Shown: positions 50,745 to 59,537, counted from the stretch's first letter. The stretch is DNA of 64,000 nucleotides from Deltaproteobacteria bacterium (GCA_011526105.1 WYAZ01000054.1:1-64000); one strand, 5' to 3'. The notes: a model not told the origin generated them from the sequence alone. Numbers and translations are program-made.

Positions 50745-50860
50745 GGTCGTGCCCGCTTCAAGGGCTGGGCCAGGGCTGGTCGCTGCGAAAGGAGGCGTTC
50801 GCCGCCGCGGAAGGCGCAAGGATTGCCTGCTCTCCGCTCACCGCGCAATTCTCCCCCTGC

Positions 50861-50866
50861 TAGAGT
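50861..50866 (+). promoter_or_regulatory. Candidate -10 element (TAGAGT), MDR oxidoreductase gene
   Basis: TAGAGT lies seven bases before the GTG start of the oxidoreductase gene. No -35 box is evident and there is no Shine-Dalgarno sequence between it and the GTG. Confidence 0.4.
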
Positions 50867-50873
50867 GCCTGCG

Positions 50874-51833
50874 GTGAAGGCGGTGCTCTACGATCGTTAC
50901 GGACCGCCCGAGGTGCTTCGGGTGGGGGACCGGCCGCTCCCCACGCTGCGCTTCCGCGAGGTCCTCATTCGGGTGCACGCCGCCTCGCTCAACCCGAAGG
51001 ACGTCGCGGTCCGGAAGGGACGTTTTCGGCTACTCCAGTCCGGTCCATTTCCGCGCTCCTGCGGCTACGACTTTGCCGGAGTCGTCCTCGCGGTGGGCCC
51101 TGAGGTCACACATGTTGGGCCCGGGAGCGAGGTATTCGGGATGGTCAACGGGATGCTCGGGCGCACCTGCGCCGAGTATCTCGTCGCAGACGCCGATGAG
51201 ACTGCCATCAAGCCGGCCAGCCTGTCGTTCGAGCAAGCGGCCTCTGTGCCGCTCGTTGGCCTCACCGCGCTGCAGGCGCTCCGGGATGAAGGCACGATCG
51301 AAAGAGGGGACCGGGTCGTGATCAACGGGGCTTCGGGTGGAGTCGGGACCATGGCGATCCAGATCGCGCGGCTGTTCGGGGCGGAGGTCACCGCGATCTG
51401 CTCGAGCGCGAACGAGGCCCTCGCGACCGCCCTCGGGGCCCGTCATGTACGCGCCTATGATCGCGTTCGGCCCTTCGTGGGCATGTCTGAAGTCGACGTG
51501 TTCTTCGATGTGTTTGGGAATCAGTCCATCCACGAGGTACACGGGCTTCTGTCCGACCGCGGACGTTATGTCACCACCCTGCCGAAGCTCCGCAACCTGC
51601 TCGATCTGATCGGCACTCGCTACGCGCACCGCCGCGCCCACCTGGTGATCGTGCGATCGAATCGGGCGGACCTCGAGCAGCTCGGGCGATGGATGGAATC
51701 TGGGCTGCTCCGCCCGGTGATCGAGCGTGTGTACGGACTGTCCGAGATCACGGACGCGCATCGGCGAATGGAGACCAAGCGCGTGCGAGGCAAGCTCGTG
51801 ATTTCTCTGGCCGTGCCTCTGGCGGCGGATTGA
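50874..51833 (+). CDS. Quinone-oxidoreductase-type medium-chain dehydrogenase
   Basis: The 319-residue NAD(P)H-dependent enzyme belongs to the zinc-lacking MDR branch. The N-terminal GroES-like part reads YDRYGPPEVLRVGDRPLPTL, HAASLNPKDVAVRKG and GYDFAGVVLAVGPEVTHVGP. The nucleotide-binding part holds VVINGASGGVGTMAIQIARL (the AxGGVG motif). There are no structural-zinc cysteines. It ends in KRVRGKLVISL as in QOR-like proteins. The start is GTG. It is divergent from the cytochrome c gene across 129 bp. Confidence 0.92.
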   Translation: MKAVLYDRYGPPEVLRVGDRPLPTLRFREVLIRVHAASLNPKDVAVRKGRFRLLQSGPFPRSCGYDFAGVVLAVGPEVTHVGPGSEVFGMVNGMLGRTCAEYLVADADETAIKPASLSFEQAASVPLVGLTALQALRDEGTIERGDRVVINGASGGVGTMAIQIARLFGAEVTAICSSANEALATALGARHVRAYDRVRPFVGMSEVDVFFDVFGNQSIHEVHGLLSDRGRYVTTLPKLRNLLDLIGTRYAHRRAHLVIVRSNRADLEQLGRWMESGLLRPVIERVYGLSEITDAHRRMETKRVRGKLVISLAVPLAAD

Positions 51834-51879
51834 AGCGTACTTCTCCGCCGGCCTCGGGCGTGCCAAACTGCCCTCGCTG

Positions 51880-53259
51880 ATGCGCCTGCTTCTCGTGACT
51901 CTGCTCGGCGTCGGCGCGGGGTCCTGCTCCAACCCATCCACCAGCCTCCTGATCCCGCCTGAGTTGCTCGACGGAACGTTTGCGAGCGCAATTGTTCTGG
52001 TCCAGGCGAACGAGGCGATCGATTCGGAGGTCTTTGACGCTCGAATGATCAGCTTGAGCGCGCCGGAACCAGCACGGATCAACGTCGAGGACCGCGAGAA
52101 CTCCCGACTCCGTCTCCTGGCCTATGCCGAAAAGCCGTCGGAACTCGCGCTCACACTCGGCCCGCTCGCGCGAGCGCGGCCAGATGAAGGGCTACCTCTC
52201 CCCGATCCACAGATCGCCTACGTCTCACCCGCGCTCGAGGACGGTCTGCTCGAGTGGACGCGGATGGAGGCCATCGCGGGTGAGACGATTCCCTGGCGTT
52301 TGCCAGGGAGCGCACCGAGCGGGGACTGCGAAGGCGCCCATGCGGAGGCCTGGCGAGTTCCAGGACTCGAACTCGTAGAGCCTCGCGGCATGCTGGCAGC
52401 CGACTCGAGCGAGATCATCCTCGCGGGACAGTGGACCACCGACGATGGGTTGTCGCCGAAGGAGACCCTCCTCGTCCGGGTCACGGATCTCGAAGGGAGC
52501 CCCCGCATCGAGACCCTCGTGGAGCCTTCTCCCGCTGATTCGTACCGGGACATGATCTGGGTGGGCGACGGGGTCCTTCTCGCCTCCACGACCCGCGGCT
52601 TGCTCACGGAGCTCGACCTGAACACCGGTCGGTTCCGCTCCGTTCGACTTCGGGCAGGCCACGCCCAATGGGAACTGAGTGCGGGTGAGGACGGTACCGT
52701 CGTGGCCTTCGATGCCAACGATGATCTCACTCCGTCCCCCCGCGCGGAGGCGCAGCTCATTGATCTGGCTACGCTCACCTCGACCGTCATGGATGCTCCG
52801 GAGGCGCTCCGATTGATGGAGGTCCTACGACAGGACTTCATGATCGGCGTGGGAGATCGGACGATCTACCGGTTCGACGGAGCGAGCTGGATCGAGGAGC
52901 ATGCGCTCGAGTATCCGGTGACGGAGCTTGCCCGACTCGGCGACCGATTCGTTGCGGTGGTGAGCGGAAGCGTTGTGCTCGAGCGCTCCGCGTCCGGGCA
53001 ATGGACCCCCATCGACAATCCGGTGAGCACCTTCGACCTGCGCAAAGCGGCGTTCTTCCCCAACGGTCGTCTCGTGCTTGGAGGTGCCGGAGGCATCATG
53101 CTCCAGTTCTTCGAGGGGACCTGGTGCACGCTCCCGCGACCGCTCAGTCGCGCGGTTCGAGCTCTGGCTCCGGTCGACGACCGCACCGGATTTGCGGTGA
53201 CCTACTCGCAGTCGTCTCAGGAGCTCGTGGGCGTGACCCGGCTCAGGTTCGATCCCTGA
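51880..53259 (+). CDS. Propeller-like lipoprotein, paralogue D
   Basis: The 459-residue lipoprotein has lipobox LLGVGAGSC (Cys16). The N-signature is SLLIPPELLDGTFASAIVLV, then LRLLAYAEKPSELALTLGPL, closely parallel to paralogue A (LVLLSYAANVEVL...GPL). The all-beta body has blade-like ends (ARLGDRFVAVVSGSVVLERS). The near-C-terminal signature is GRLVLGGAGGIMLQFFEGTWC. It starts with ATG. It is convergent with the VIT-vWA gene, leaving only 5 bp between the stop codons. The function is unknown. Confidence 0.85.
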   Translation: MRLLLVTLLGVGAGSCSNPSTSLLIPPELLDGTFASAIVLVQANEAIDSEVFDARMISLSAPEPARINVEDRENSRLRLLAYAEKPSELALTLGPLARARPDEGLPLPDPQIAYVSPALEDGLLEWTRMEAIAGETIPWRLPGSAPSGDCEGAHAEAWRVPGLELVEPRGMLAADSSEIILAGQWTTDDGLSPKETLLVRVTDLEGSPRIETLVEPSPADSYRDMIWVGDGVLLASTTRGLLTELDLNTGRFRSVRLRAGHAQWELSAGEDGTVVAFDANDDLTPSPRAEAQLIDLATLTSTVMDAPEALRLMEVLRQDFMIGVGDRTIYRFDGASWIEEHALEYPVTELARLGDRFVAVVSGSVVLERSASGQWTPIDNPVSTFDLRKAAFFPNGRLVLGGAGGIMLQFFEGTWCTLPRPLSRAVRALAPVDDRTGFAVTYSQSSQELVGVTRLRFDP

Positions 53260-53264
53260 GGAGA

Positions 53265-55559
53265 TCACTCCTCGGCTCGAAGGATCATGGGGTAGTTGAT
53301 GACCACCACTCCGTGTCCCTTCGGGAACTGGAGGCGCTTGAAAGCTTCGAGGATCTTGGCCTCGAGCGCGGGGTGTCCGAGCGTGGAGCTCGTGAGCACG
53401 GCCTGACTCACCTTGCCGTCGGACTCGACGGTGAGCTGTACGAGCACTTTCCCGTTCAGCGCCGGCTGGGCGATGAGGACCTTCTGATACTCGACCCGAA
53501 CGCGACGCAGCGCGGGCTGTAGCGACTTCAAGATCGTCTTGCGGTCGACGGAGCCGAGCACGATCGCCGCCCCCTGGCGCACCCGCGGGGGCGAGGTCAC
53601 GCGGCCTGCCTTTCCAGACGCCCCGCGGAGTCCGAGGCCGCCAGCGCCGTAGGCGATTCCTCCTCCGCCGGCACCGTAGCCGACCGAGCCGATGGAGCCG
53701 TTCATCGACAACGTGCCCTCAGGGGTGGGCAACGGTTGCTCGATGACTTGCAGGTCCCGTGTACCATTTCGAACCGCGCTGTCGATGGCCACAAAGCTCG
53801 TGTGTTGTGTGAGGAGGCCGTACCGAAGCCCGAGCGTCCGGATGCGTTTCTCGCCCTCGTCCGTGCGGCCGACCGCATCCTCATCCTCGAGGGTCTGGAT
53901 CGCATGTCGAGCCCAGAGCAGCCGGAGCGCCGAGTTGCTCTGGCTCCCAGCGAGTGCGGTCTCGACGCTGGTGGCGGCAGAGTAGCGACCGGCCGCGTTG
54001 TATCCTTCGATCCGGATGTGGCCCTTCGGGGCGCCGCGAAACTTTCCAAAGACCACGACCGGCCGGTCCACAAATAGATCGGGGATGGACTCCGGGACCA
54101 CGTCGTAGGCATCGAAGCCGTCGAAGTCCACCTTGACTCGGGTGAGCGAGGGGCTCTCCAGAAGTTTGCCGAGCTTGGCGGCCGCCTGGGTCGCGTCCTT
54201 CTCCTTCTCGACGACGAACGGCTCACCCATGCCCGCGCGAGCGATGCCCTCGATCAGATGACGATTCACACTGCGGCCGATGCCGAACGAGAAAAGGTTG
54301 GCTACGCCCAGGTTCTTTCGAATGAGCGCGAAGGTCTCTCGCTCCACCGAAACGAACCCGTCCGTGACCACCACGAACGAGGTCGATACGTCGGCGGTGC
54401 GCGGCATGCGCAGCGCCTTCTCGATGGCGGGCCGAATCTCGGTGCCCCCGCTCGCGGACTGGGCGCTGAGCATGCGGCGCGCGCGCTGTAGATTCGGCGG
54501 GGTGGCGGGGATGCTCTCCGATGCGAGCAGCGTGTCCCCGCCCGAGAAGAACATGAGATTAAAGCGATCCATGGGCCGCAGCCCCGACAGGGAGGCGTTC
54601 ACGAACGCCTTTGTGGTGTCCATGGGAAAGCCGCCCATCGAGCAGGAGACATCGATGATGAAGACGAGCTCGCGGGGTGGAATGGCGCTGGGCTCCAGAC
54701 GTGCGGGTGGCTGGAGCATCGCCAGAAAGAACTGCTCATCACCGCCCGGGTTCAGGAGCAGTCCGCTCTGCGGTGCGTCGCCCGAGAGCCGATATCGGAG
54801 GATGAAGTCACGGTTTCCGCCCTCGGGCTCATCGAGCAGGATGTCCGCGTGGGATAGGTCGCCGTTTGGCGACATGATCGTCGCGATGCGGTGCGAAGAT
54901 GACTCCACCGCGGTGATCGGAACTCCGGCCGCGATGTGGGCGGTGATGGCCAGCTTGTACGAAGGGGCGACGCCCGTCCCCGTTTGGGGCGGCGTCCTCG
55001 AGCGGTCGCTCGGCGCCGGCTCTTTGCTCCCCTGGGTGTACCTGGGCCCGACGACGGTGGGCAGAACCAGTTCGTACTCACCCGAGTTCAGACTGAGCGT
55101 CTCCACGTAATCGACCTCCACCTCGATGCGGTCCCCGGGCAGGATATTCGCCACGTTCATCTGCAGGACGTTGGGTCTCTGCTCTTCGAGCAGGCTCGCG
55201 GTCTGCCCCTTCTCTTTGGCCTCGTCGTAGTCCTTGCGCGCCTCTTTGCGCTCGCGGATCTCGGCGCGGATGACGCGATCGCCGAGGCGCATGCGCATCC
55301 CGAAGACCGCGCCCCGGGTGGAGATCGGGAACACGTACACCGCCTCGATGGGGCGAGTACCCTCATTGGTGTACGTCTGGCGGAGCTCGACGTGGGCGAT
55401 GACCCCGCTGACCTCGACCGTAGCCGCAGTGCGCTCGAGCGGCAGTCGATCGACCGATGGGTCGCCCTTTACCAGGAAGTACGGGGAGCTATCTTCCCTA
55501 GCTTCCGGGGGCGTGCTGGCCAGGAGAGCGAAGCTGAGGGCGCCGAGGATCGTATGCAT
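53265..55559 (-). CDS. Exported VIT / von Willebrand A protein with AgmX/PglI-like C-terminus
   Basis: The 764-residue protein has a signal peptide (cleaved near LLASTPPEA). The VIT domain (about 40-160) contains VIAHVELRQTYTNEGTRPIE and AVFGMRMRLGDRVIRAEIRE. The von Willebrand A domain (about 300-475) carries a MIDAS motif DVSCSMGG in LVFIIDVSCSMGGFPMDT, plus VVVTDGF. A Gly-rich linker leads to a TonB-like domain (about 665-764: SLQPALRRVRVEYQKVLIAQ, KVLVQLTVESDGKVSQAV, LEAFKRLQFPKG). That domain matches AgmX/PglI C-termini linked to myxobacterial motility and cell-envelope complexes. The function is unknown. Confidence 0.9.
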   Translation of the reverse strand: MHTILGALSFALLASTPPEAREDSSPYFLVKGDPSVDRLPLERTAATVEVSGVIAHVELRQTYTNEGTRPIEAVYVFPISTRGAVFGMRMRLGDRVIRAEIRERKEARKDYDEAKEKGQTASLLEEQRPNVLQMNVANILPGDRIEVEVDYVETLSLNSGEYELVLPTVVGPRYTQGSKEPAPSDRSRTPPQTGTGVAPSYKLAITAHIAAGVPITAVESSSHRIATIMSPNGDLSHADILLDEPEGGNRDFILRYRLSGDAPQSGLLLNPGGDEQFFLAMLQPPARLEPSAIPPRELVFIIDVSCSMGGFPMDTTKAFVNASLSGLRPMDRFNLMFFSGGDTLLASESIPATPPNLQRARRMLSAQSASGGTEIRPAIEKALRMPRTADVSTSFVVVTDGFVSVERETFALIRKNLGVANLFSFGIGRSVNRHLIEGIARAGMGEPFVVEKEKDATQAAAKLGKLLESPSLTRVKVDFDGFDAYDVVPESIPDLFVDRPVVVFGKFRGAPKGHIRIEGYNAAGRYSAATSVETALAGSQSNSALRLLWARHAIQTLEDEDAVGRTDEGEKRIRTLGLRYGLLTQHTSFVAIDSAVRNGTRDLQVIEQPLPTPEGTLSMNGSIGSVGYGAGGGGIAYGAGGLGLRGASGKAGRVTSPPRVRQGAAIVLGSVDRKTILKSLQPALRRVRVEYQKVLIAQPALNGKVLVQLTVESDGKVSQAVLTSSTLGHPALEAKILEAFKRLQFPKGHGVVVINYPMILRAEE

Positions 55560-55622
55560 CAGACAGAGGACGTTCTTCGCAGACTTTTGATCGATGGATT
55601 TTCTCGCAAGGCGAAGCGGAGC

Positions 55623-55628
55623 TAGACT
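55623..55628 (+). promoter_or_regulatory. Candidate -10 element (TAGACT), paralogue E
   Basis: TAGACT lies six bases before the GTG start of paralogue E, with no Shine-Dalgarno sequence. A T-rich TTTTCT lies 18 bases upstream. Confidence 0.4.
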
Positions 55629-55634
55629 TGCCCG

Positions 55635-57044
55635 GTGCGTGGCCGCGCCTCATGGCTGCTCGGGTTGCTCGGGATGGCTTGCTCCCCGGGTGGCGGCTCC
55701 GTCTTCATCCAGCTCCCCGAACTGCCGTCGACCGCACGCTCACTCGTGCTCCTCACTCAGGCCTCTTCGGAAGACCCGGTCGCGAGTGTCTTCGACCTCG
55801 CAGACCCTCGACCGATCGAGTTCGAGCTCGACACCTTCGAGGACGCCAAGCTCTACGGGATGGTTTATCCTTGTCCCCTCGAAGCACTCGAACTCGTGCC
55901 GGGTCACTTTGCGCTATCGGGTGCGGGCCGTCCGATGCCTCGCAGTGCGGCGGTGCTCGAGTCGGCCTACTCCGGCGGTGCACAAACTCCGTGGGAGGCG
56001 GCCGTCCTCCCCGCGACCCTCGATGCTTTGCGTCTCCCTCTCCCGAACCTCGACCTCAGCAGTCCACTTGCACCCTGCCTCTTCGCGCCATCGGATCGCT
56101 CCGCGGTATTGGTCCCCGAGTCCACTGGAGAGGTCGGAGACGGCCCCCGATGGATCTCACTCGTGGGTGGGGATGAGGTCGTGGTCATGCGGGGTGGGGG
56201 TGAGCTCCTGCGCGGTACTCACGACGGCCTCGAGAGCATCGCGCAGACCAGGAGCTGGCCGTCCGACGGCGCCCTCGCAAACGAAGAGACGTGGTGGGTC
56301 GTCGATCGCAGGGGCCAGGTGTTCTCGGGCGATTTCGCCGGTCAGGTTGTACCTCGCGGGTGGACTCGAACCGCCTCGGTCTCCGGTCGGTCCGACCGCC
56401 ACGATGTCATCGCCGTGGCCCCGGACTCCTCCGAGGTCTACGTCTTCACCGACGAGCGGGTGCTGGAGCGATGTCTGCCCGGGTCAAACCCATCGGGGTG
56501 TGAGTGGCAGGTACTTGGTGCCAGCGAGAGGCACTCTGAAGACCACCTGAGAATGATCTGGCTCGGCCCTGGCCACGTGCTGGCGGTGGGCGGCGAGGGC
56601 TCGGTCCTCGAGTTCCGAGGCGGGCGCCTCAGCGTCGATCGGGTCTTCTCGATAGACAGCGGCTACGCCATCGGCCAAGGCGTGCCTGAGCTCGGGACCG
56701 TCATGGTGGGCGTCGCGGGCACGGTGGTCTACCGTCCGCAGACCGCCGACGTAGACTGGGTCACCGACGACCCCCGCTTCTCCGCTCCGACGGACACCAT
56801 CCAGTCGCGGTTTGTCATCCCCACTCGACGCGGCTTCCTCCATGGAGGGACGCAAGGACTGGTCCAGGAGTACGACCTCGACGGAGGTCTCTGTCCCGCT
56901 GTCCGTGCCGCAGAGACCAGCTCGGATCTCTTCCAGGGGGTTCGATCTGCGTCGGGCTTCTGGTTCATCTCGCGCCGCGGCAGCAGCCAGATCTTCTTCG
57001 TGCCCGAGAAGGCGCCGAGTTGTCTGGAGACCCAGTCTCTGTAG
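55635..57044 (+). CDS. Propeller-like lipoprotein, paralogue E
   Basis: The 469-residue lipoprotein has lipobox LGLLGMAC (Cys16). The N-signature is SVFIQLPELPSTARSLVLLT, then ASVFDLADPRPIEFELDTFE and ALELVPGHFALSG. The body contains QVFSGDFAGQVV, HVLAVGGEGSVLEFRGGRLS and VMVGVAGTVVYRPQ, like propeller blades. The C-signature is GFLHGGTQGLVQEYDLDGGLC, the best match to paralogues A, B and D. It starts with GTG. The TAG stop codon is the first three bases of the terminal inverted repeat that begins at 57042, so the repeat may have changed the C-terminus. Confidence 0.85.
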   Translation: MRGRASWLLGLLGMACSPGGGSVFIQLPELPSTARSLVLLTQASSEDPVASVFDLADPRPIEFELDTFEDAKLYGMVYPCPLEALELVPGHFALSGAGRPMPRSAAVLESAYSGGAQTPWEAAVLPATLDALRLPLPNLDLSSPLAPCLFAPSDRSAVLVPESTGEVGDGPRWISLVGGDEVVVMRGGGELLRGTHDGLESIAQTRSWPSDGALANEETWWVVDRRGQVFSGDFAGQVVPRGWTRTASVSGRSDRHDVIAVAPDSSEVYVFTDERVLERCLPGSNPSGCEWQVLGASERHSEDHLRMIWLGPGHVLAVGGEGSVLEFRGGRLSVDRVFSIDSGYAIGQGVPELGTVMVGVAGTVVYRPQTADVDWVTDDPRFSAPTDTIQSRFVIPTRRGFLHGGTQGLVQEYDLDGGLCPAVRAAETSSDLFQGVRSASGFWFISRRGSSQIFFVPEKAPSCLETQSL

Positions 57045-57206
57045 AGCTCATCTCGAGACCCCTTTGGTCGCGATCCAGGCCGATACGCGTCGGTGCGCGG
57101 TGTTCGGCTTCCTCGCGCTATCGCAGGATGGCGCCTTCGTTGGCCTGCCTTGCGCACCTCGCGTCTCGGTCGTCTCGCTCGGGCAGGAGTTCTGAGATGA
57201 GCTCTA
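57042..57206 (+). repeat. Dispersed intergenic repeat, complete copy with terminal inverted repeats
   Basis: The 165-bp element is bounded by TAGAGCTCATCTC (57042-57054) and GAGATGAGCTCTA (57194-57206), a perfect 13-bp inverted repeat. The right 126 bases match 1-126 of the window without gaps (105/126 identical). It fills the convergent gap between paralogue E and the TauE-like gene. Its first TAG is the stop codon of paralogue E. There is no coding frame, and I see no obvious target duplication. It could be a MITE-like element or a structured terminator-type repeat. Confidence 0.8.
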
Positions 57207-57210
57207 CCGC

Positions 57211-57954
57211 TCAACCCAGCGCGAGCCCCAGACCCACGAACAGGAGCAGGACGTAGACGGAACTGCGAAACACGTGGGCCGGCACTCGCCTAAAGGCCCA
57301 AGAACCAAGCAGCAGACCGGTCGCGCCTCCGGCCGCGAGAGGCATCATGAGCACAAGCGTCTCGGAGGAGAAGCGTCCGCTGAACCAGTAGGTGCCGAAC
57401 AACGCGAAGTTTAGGATGAGCCACAAGGAAGAGAGCGTGGCTCTGAACGCGCCCTTCTCCAATCCACGACGCCCGAGCGCATAGACCGCGAGCGGTCCTC
57501 CTGTGCCAAAAGCTCCGTGGGCTGTTCCGCCGACCACGAGCGCGAGCCGCTCGAGAAGGCCCGGCTGCTGGGCGGGGGCGGGGGGCTGGCCGCGGCTTCG
57601 CGCGAGCGCGTACAGCTCTCTCGCGGCGAGGAGGACGACAAAGACGCCGAGGGTTCGCTTGAGGCGGCCTTCTTCGAAGGAGGTGAAGATCCACAACCCG
57701 AGCGGGAGGCCGAGCGCCATCAGCGGCAAGACCTCGCGCAGCAGGGTTCGCCGATCGATCTCGCCTCGATGGCGGACCGCGATGAACGCTGACAACGCCA
57801 TGTTGAGCGGCACGATCGCAGGGAGGAGCTCGGTGATGGGCAACACGCGGGAGCCAAAGGACAGAGCGATCACGGTGGCGCCGAAGCCCAGCGTCGTCTC
57901 CACCGCAAAGGCGAAGGCGACGATGAGCGCGAGGGCGATCGCTCCCCACTCCAT
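57211..57954 (-). CDS. TauE/SafE (TSUP) membrane permease
   Basis: The 247-residue inner-membrane protein has seven or eight hydrophobic segments. The family pattern is in FAVETTLGFGATVIALSFGS, LLPAIVPLNMALSAFIAVRH and the second-half repeat GTAHGAFGTGGPLAVYALGR. TSUP permeases handle sulfite, sulfoacetate, taurine-like sulfonates or other organic anions. The ATG at 57954 is two bases after the M81 stop; a longer reading adds polar residues only. It is the last gene of the minus-strand run with the decarboxylase and M81 gene. Confidence 0.9.
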   Translation of the reverse strand: MEWGAIALALIVAFAFAVETTLGFGATVIALSFGSRVLPITELLPAIVPLNMALSAFIAVRHRGEIDRRTLLREVLPLMALGLPLGLWIFTSFEEGRLKRTLGVFVVLLAARELYALARSRGQPPAPAQQPGLLERLALVVGGTAHGAFGTGGPLAVYALGRRGLEKGAFRATLSSLWLILNFALFGTYWFSGRFSSETLVLMMPLAAGGATGLLLGSWAFRRVPAHVFRSSVYVLLLFVGLGLALG

Positions 57955-57956
57955 AT

Positions 57957-59537
57957 TCAAGGGCTCGAGGCGGGGGCGGATCTCAGCGCGCGGCGACGGG
58001 CATCCGCCGGTCGCCAACTACTCACGTCGTCCCGAGGATAGACCTGGCCAGCGAAGCTCAGACTGAACGCGGCATCGAAGTCCGTGACCCCCTGCGTTCG
58101 AACGAAGATGTTCATGCGCGAGTATGGGAGGAAGTAGATGAGGAACGGGAAGAAGTTCTTCACGACGACGATGTCCGCCTTGAGCACGTCGAGCCCGGCC
58201 ATCCTGAAGAAGCGAGGCTGAACCGCGAGCGCTGGGCCCGCGACGACCAGAAGTCGGATGGTGCCCACATCGAGGATGACCAGCCGTCCGAGACCGTGAG
58301 CCTCCGCCTTTCTGGTGAGCACCGCGTCGACCTCGAGCGGCGCGCCGCGATCGGGGTCCAGGCGACCGCCGACCCGCGTGCGAATGCGCGCTCCGACTTC
58401 TTCCGGCCAGAGCTCCTCGACGAGGGCCGGGTCCCGAATGGGCACGTAGCTCACGAGCCCTTGAGCGTGCTCGATGAGCTCCTTGGCGAGACGCGTGTTG
58501 TCTCCCGGGGCGCCGGCGGTCACGACGTCGGAGGCATCCGAGAGCACGACGACACCGAACTTGCGGCGTAGCCTCGCCCCGCGAGCGCGCTCGATGGCCA
58601 CCCGCGGTTCCACGAACTCGGGGGGCTGATGCGCCCGAATCGACCAGCAACGCTCCGCGAGCTCATCCGCGAGCCTGTCGGCCTTCGGTCTTGCGTCGTC
58701 ATGGAGCGCGTCGGTGATGACGATGGTCGACCAACCGAGCTCCGGGTGATCGTTCCATGGGTGGCAGGTGAGCACGCTGGCACCCAGCACCGCTGGGTCC
58801 CGTTCGATCTCCTTCATGCGCCTGAAGATCGATCGCATGGGGTTCCAGAAGTCGAGCGTAGGGCTGCCGCCGAGCAAGACCGGGAGGCTTCGCCAAGCCA
58901 TCGTGGGTTTGATCTCTCCCTGCAACGTGCGGACCGAGAGTCGGCCCACGCGACGACCGATGGCGTGGTGATCTCGATGCGGGTTCGTGCGGTAAGCCTG
59001 CACGAAGGTGGCGTGGTCGATCATGTCGGCCGAGATGTTCCCGTGCAGATCGAGGCTCACGCCGATCACGACATCGGGGCCCACCGCGGCGCGCACGCGC
59101 CTCAGGATCTCGCTATCCGGGGTGGCCGAGGGAGCCAGCTCGAGCCCGCGGACGCCCATGGCGCCATGGAGACACAGATACACCGCGTCGACCGAGCCAG
59201 CGGCCTTCAGCCGAGTGAGGAGGTCCTCCACCAGAGTCTCGTAGCACGAAAGAGAGAGCGGACCACTCGGGGTGGCCCAAGCGCTGATCAGCGGGATGAG
59301 CTCGAGTTCGAGCCCGGCTCGCTTGCACGACTCTTTTGTCCCGCGCACGAATCCGCTCAGCTCGGCGCGGCGGAAGAAGCTCTCGACCTCCATCCGACCC
59401 GGCCCGAGGTTGTCTAGGATCTCTTGGCCCCGTGCATAGTGCTGGCTCTCGAAGTCTTCGAGCGTGGTCAGGACCGGGGAGAGCGCGTTGGTCTCCTGGT
59501 TGATGCGGGCAAGGGCGATACGCAGCTTCTTCTTCAT
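57957..59537 (-). CDS. M81-family peptidase/amidohydrolase (MlrC-like)
   Basis: The 526-residue protein matches the microcystinase C family: ARINQETNALSPVLTTLEDF at the N-terminus, VYLCLHGAMGV, GVSLDLHGNISADMIDHATF and YRTNPHRDHHAIGRRVG with the zinc-type histidines, then LTCHPWNDHPELGWSTIVIT and GAPGDNTRLAKELIE. MlrC proteins hydrolyse peptide or amide bonds; the natural substrate here is unknown. The C-terminal segment includes VVVKNFFPFLIYFLPYSR. The ATG overlaps the decarboxylase stop by four bases (ATGA), and the permease follows two bases after its own stop. Confidence 0.9.
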   Translation of the reverse strand: MKKKLRIALARINQETNALSPVLTTLEDFESQHYARGQEILDNLGPGRMEVESFFRRAELSGFVRGTKESCKRAGLELELIPLISAWATPSGPLSLSCYETLVEDLLTRLKAAGSVDAVYLCLHGAMGVRGLELAPSATPDSEILRRVRAAVGPDVVIGVSLDLHGNISADMIDHATFVQAYRTNPHRDHHAIGRRVGRLSVRTLQGEIKPTMAWRSLPVLLGGSPTLDFWNPMRSIFRRMKEIERDPAVLGASVLTCHPWNDHPELGWSTIVITDALHDDARPKADRLADELAERCWSIRAHQPPEFVEPRVAIERARGARLRRKFGVVVLSDASDVVTAGAPGDNTRLAKELIEHAQGLVSYVPIRDPALVEELWPEEVGARIRTRVGGRLDPDRGAPLEVDAVLTRKAEAHGLGRLVILDVGTIRLLVVAGPALAVQPRFFRMAGLDVLKADIVVVKNFFPFLIYFLPYSRMNIFVRTQGVTDFDAAFSLSFAGQVYPRDDVSSWRPADARRRALRSAPASSP

